From: Spirogloea muscicola
Taxonomy: Eukaryota > Streptophyta > Zygnematophyceae > Spirogloeales > Spirogloeaceae
NCBI GenBank assembly: GCA_009602725.1
Contig: WELB01000099.1
Coordinates: 456,814-485,664, forward strand
DNA: 28,851 nt
Reading direction: 5' to 3'
This document shows positions 27,716 to 28,851 of the stretch, piece by piece. The position numbers and the translations under genes were made by a program. Numbering within the stretch: the first letter of the stretch is position 1; each line of letters opens with the position of its first letter. The notes beneath the pieces are model-generated. The model searched no databases. It saw nothing but the letters and a program-made list of their open reading frames with translations, and was not told the DNA's origin.

Positions 27716-28757
27716 GGGGGCAAGGGCTGTGCAAAGCCAGCCCGAAAAGAATTGACAAAAGGTTCGAAGGGGCCAAATGACGGAGGGGCCTAAAGCCACA
27801 ATGACGGAGGGGCCGGAAGAAGCTATGTCAGGACGGGTGGAGGATGGACCACTCAGTAGTTACGAGTGAGGAGCCTCAACTCCGACAGACTAGCTGCCGG
27901 AAATTTATCCCCCTGACGGAAGCCAGAGGCGGCAGCGAGAGCACAGCCAGCACGCAGATGCAAGGCGTGGGCCATGGACCGCTGAAGGGAGACTGACAAA
28001 CGCATGCGATATACCTGGGCCCACGAGCCAGCGGCATTGAAGTCAGCCTGCTCACCTCGCCTGTGGGACACAGCGCGCCGCGCAAGCCTGGCCAGCAGGT
28101 CGAGCCACTGGGGCCCGAGAGCCCCGTGCACGTCCACGGCCAGGGGTACGAATTCGTCTCCAGCCGGGTGGTCAGCGTGTTTGGCCGCCTTGCTGCGAGC
28201 GAGCGGCCTTCGCCGCAGCATGGCCAGCCCGCGAGGCAGAGAGCTCCGGATGGATCGGTCCACCACATCGGTGGTGACCAGGTCTGCAATGATGCGCGCG
28301 CCCCCTCCCGGCGTCTAGGCCACCAAGTCGACCCGGCGCGTGTGAAGTCCGTCGGCCTTCTGGAGGATTGGCATGATGGAAGTGTTTACCATCGCCACCG
28401 TGTAGCCGGCTTCCACAAATATGCCAAACATGGCATCCCTGAGGAGGTCGTGTGCAGCGGTGCGTTCACCTCCCGTGGCGCAGCGGAGGACATGCGCCGC
28501 CAGCTCCGCCGTGTCCGCCGCACTCGCACTGCAGCAAGTATAGCAGACAGGGCGGGGGGAGGCACAGCAGGCGGTGGGCTGCCGTGCGGAAAAGGTCATC
28601 CGGCATCCTGCATCGTAGAGGGGGAGCGCGGAGAGCCAGGCTGCCGCTGTGCAAGAGACCACGGCGAGAGGGAGCTTAGGAGCCCCAAGGGAGTCGACCC
28701 GGAAAGCATGTGTCGGCAGCGGCTTGGCTCCAATTCCCACCCCACCCGGCTCCACCT
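27716..28757 (-). pseudogene. Best-preserved LINE 3' ORF, one in-frame stop, with 3' UTR
   Basis: Minus strand is one frame from about 28755 to the TGA at 27855-27853 (about 300 codons), broken only by a TAG at 28317-28315. In order it has AAWLSALPLYDAG, a CCHC-type finger (CYTCC ... HVLRC), HDLLRDAMFGIFVEAGYTVA, IMPILQKADGLHTRRVDLVA then the TAG, GGARIIADLV, FVPLAVDVHGALGPQWLDLL, VYRMRLSVSLQRSMAHALHL and SLSELRLLTRNY. This is the layout found after the reverse transcriptase in many non-LTR elements: linker, CCHC finger, then a D-x14-15-D endonuclease-like block. The UTR to about 27716 ends in the hairpin and CCCCATTGGGAGAGCCAC as in the 10735-11180 copy. It is 5' truncated near 28760. Confidence 0.75.
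28315..28317 (-). other. Premature TAG in the right-hand LINE ORF
   Basis: CTA on plus (TAG on minus) falls between RRVDLVA and TPGGGARI, at the endonuclease-like block. Upstream and downstream stay in the same frame, so a single substitution explains it. Confidence 0.75.
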
Positions 28758-28788
28758 CCGGCTCCAGCTCCCACCGCTCCGACCAGCC

Positions 28789-28851
28789 ATGGCTGCCGCG
28801 CAGCCCGCGCCGGCGGGCCCCGCCGCCCTCCTGGCGCGCGCGCCGCCCGCG
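28789..28851 (+). CDS. Start of an unidentified gene, 3' partial
   Basis: ATG at 28789 in a CCATGG context opens a frame to the window edge reading MAAAQPAPAGPAALLARAPP. The composition and setting (GC-rich, Ala/Pro-rich) are like the first exons of the other genes here. Only 21 codons are visible, so no family can be named. The truncated LINE ends about 30 bp upstream. Confidence 0.45.
   Translation, partial: MAAAQPAPAGPAALLARAPPA

Overview
The window is nuclear DNA of a photosynthetic eukaryote, most likely a green alga (chlorophyte, perhaps trebouxiophyte). Genes are cut into many short exons by GT-AG introns of about 80-400 bp. Two proteins look closest to plant versions (the Nup88/MOS7 nucleoporin and a two-WW FNBP4-like protein). 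Gene starts lie in very GC-rich islands, and TGTAA polyadenylation-type signals follow several stops. I worked exon structures out by eye from translated frames, splice motifs and remembered family patterns; no search was run.

Layout: (1) 1-4009, plus strand: NUP88/MOS7-like nucleoporin, 5' end outside the window. (2) 10412-5079, minus: a plastid-type coiled-coil protein with two hydrophobic segments, best guess MFP1-like. (3) 10.59-13.86 kb: a dense scrap-yard of non-LTR retrotransposon 3' ends and short retroposed pieces in both orientations. (4) 13975-14592, plus: CTF8 of the alternative clamp loader. (5) 18075-15957, minus: a six-exon metal-dependent amidohydrolase of 422 aa. (6) about 18074-23318, plus: FNBP4-like WW protein, divergent from the amidohydrolase, the two ATGs overlapping in one CCATGG. 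(7) 26572-24897, minus: peptide methionine sulfoxide reductase A, five exons. (8) 26.87-28.76 kb: a second retrotransposon cluster with the best-preserved 3' ORF. (9) 28789 to the end: first codons of another plus-strand gene.

The genes do not form a pathway; they are ordinary housekeeping genes (nuclear pore, plastid coiled coil, chromosome cohesion/replication, hydrolase, WW protein, oxidative repair). The unusual part is the retroelement population. A LINE family with a CCHC finger and a restriction-like-endonuclease-type tail has hairpin-bearing 3' UTRs. Very short pieces (29-73 bp) resembling its 3' end, or a related non-autonomous family, sit inside other LINE copies between exact 6-9 bp target-site duplications; for one, an unoccupied copy of the target exists in the same window.
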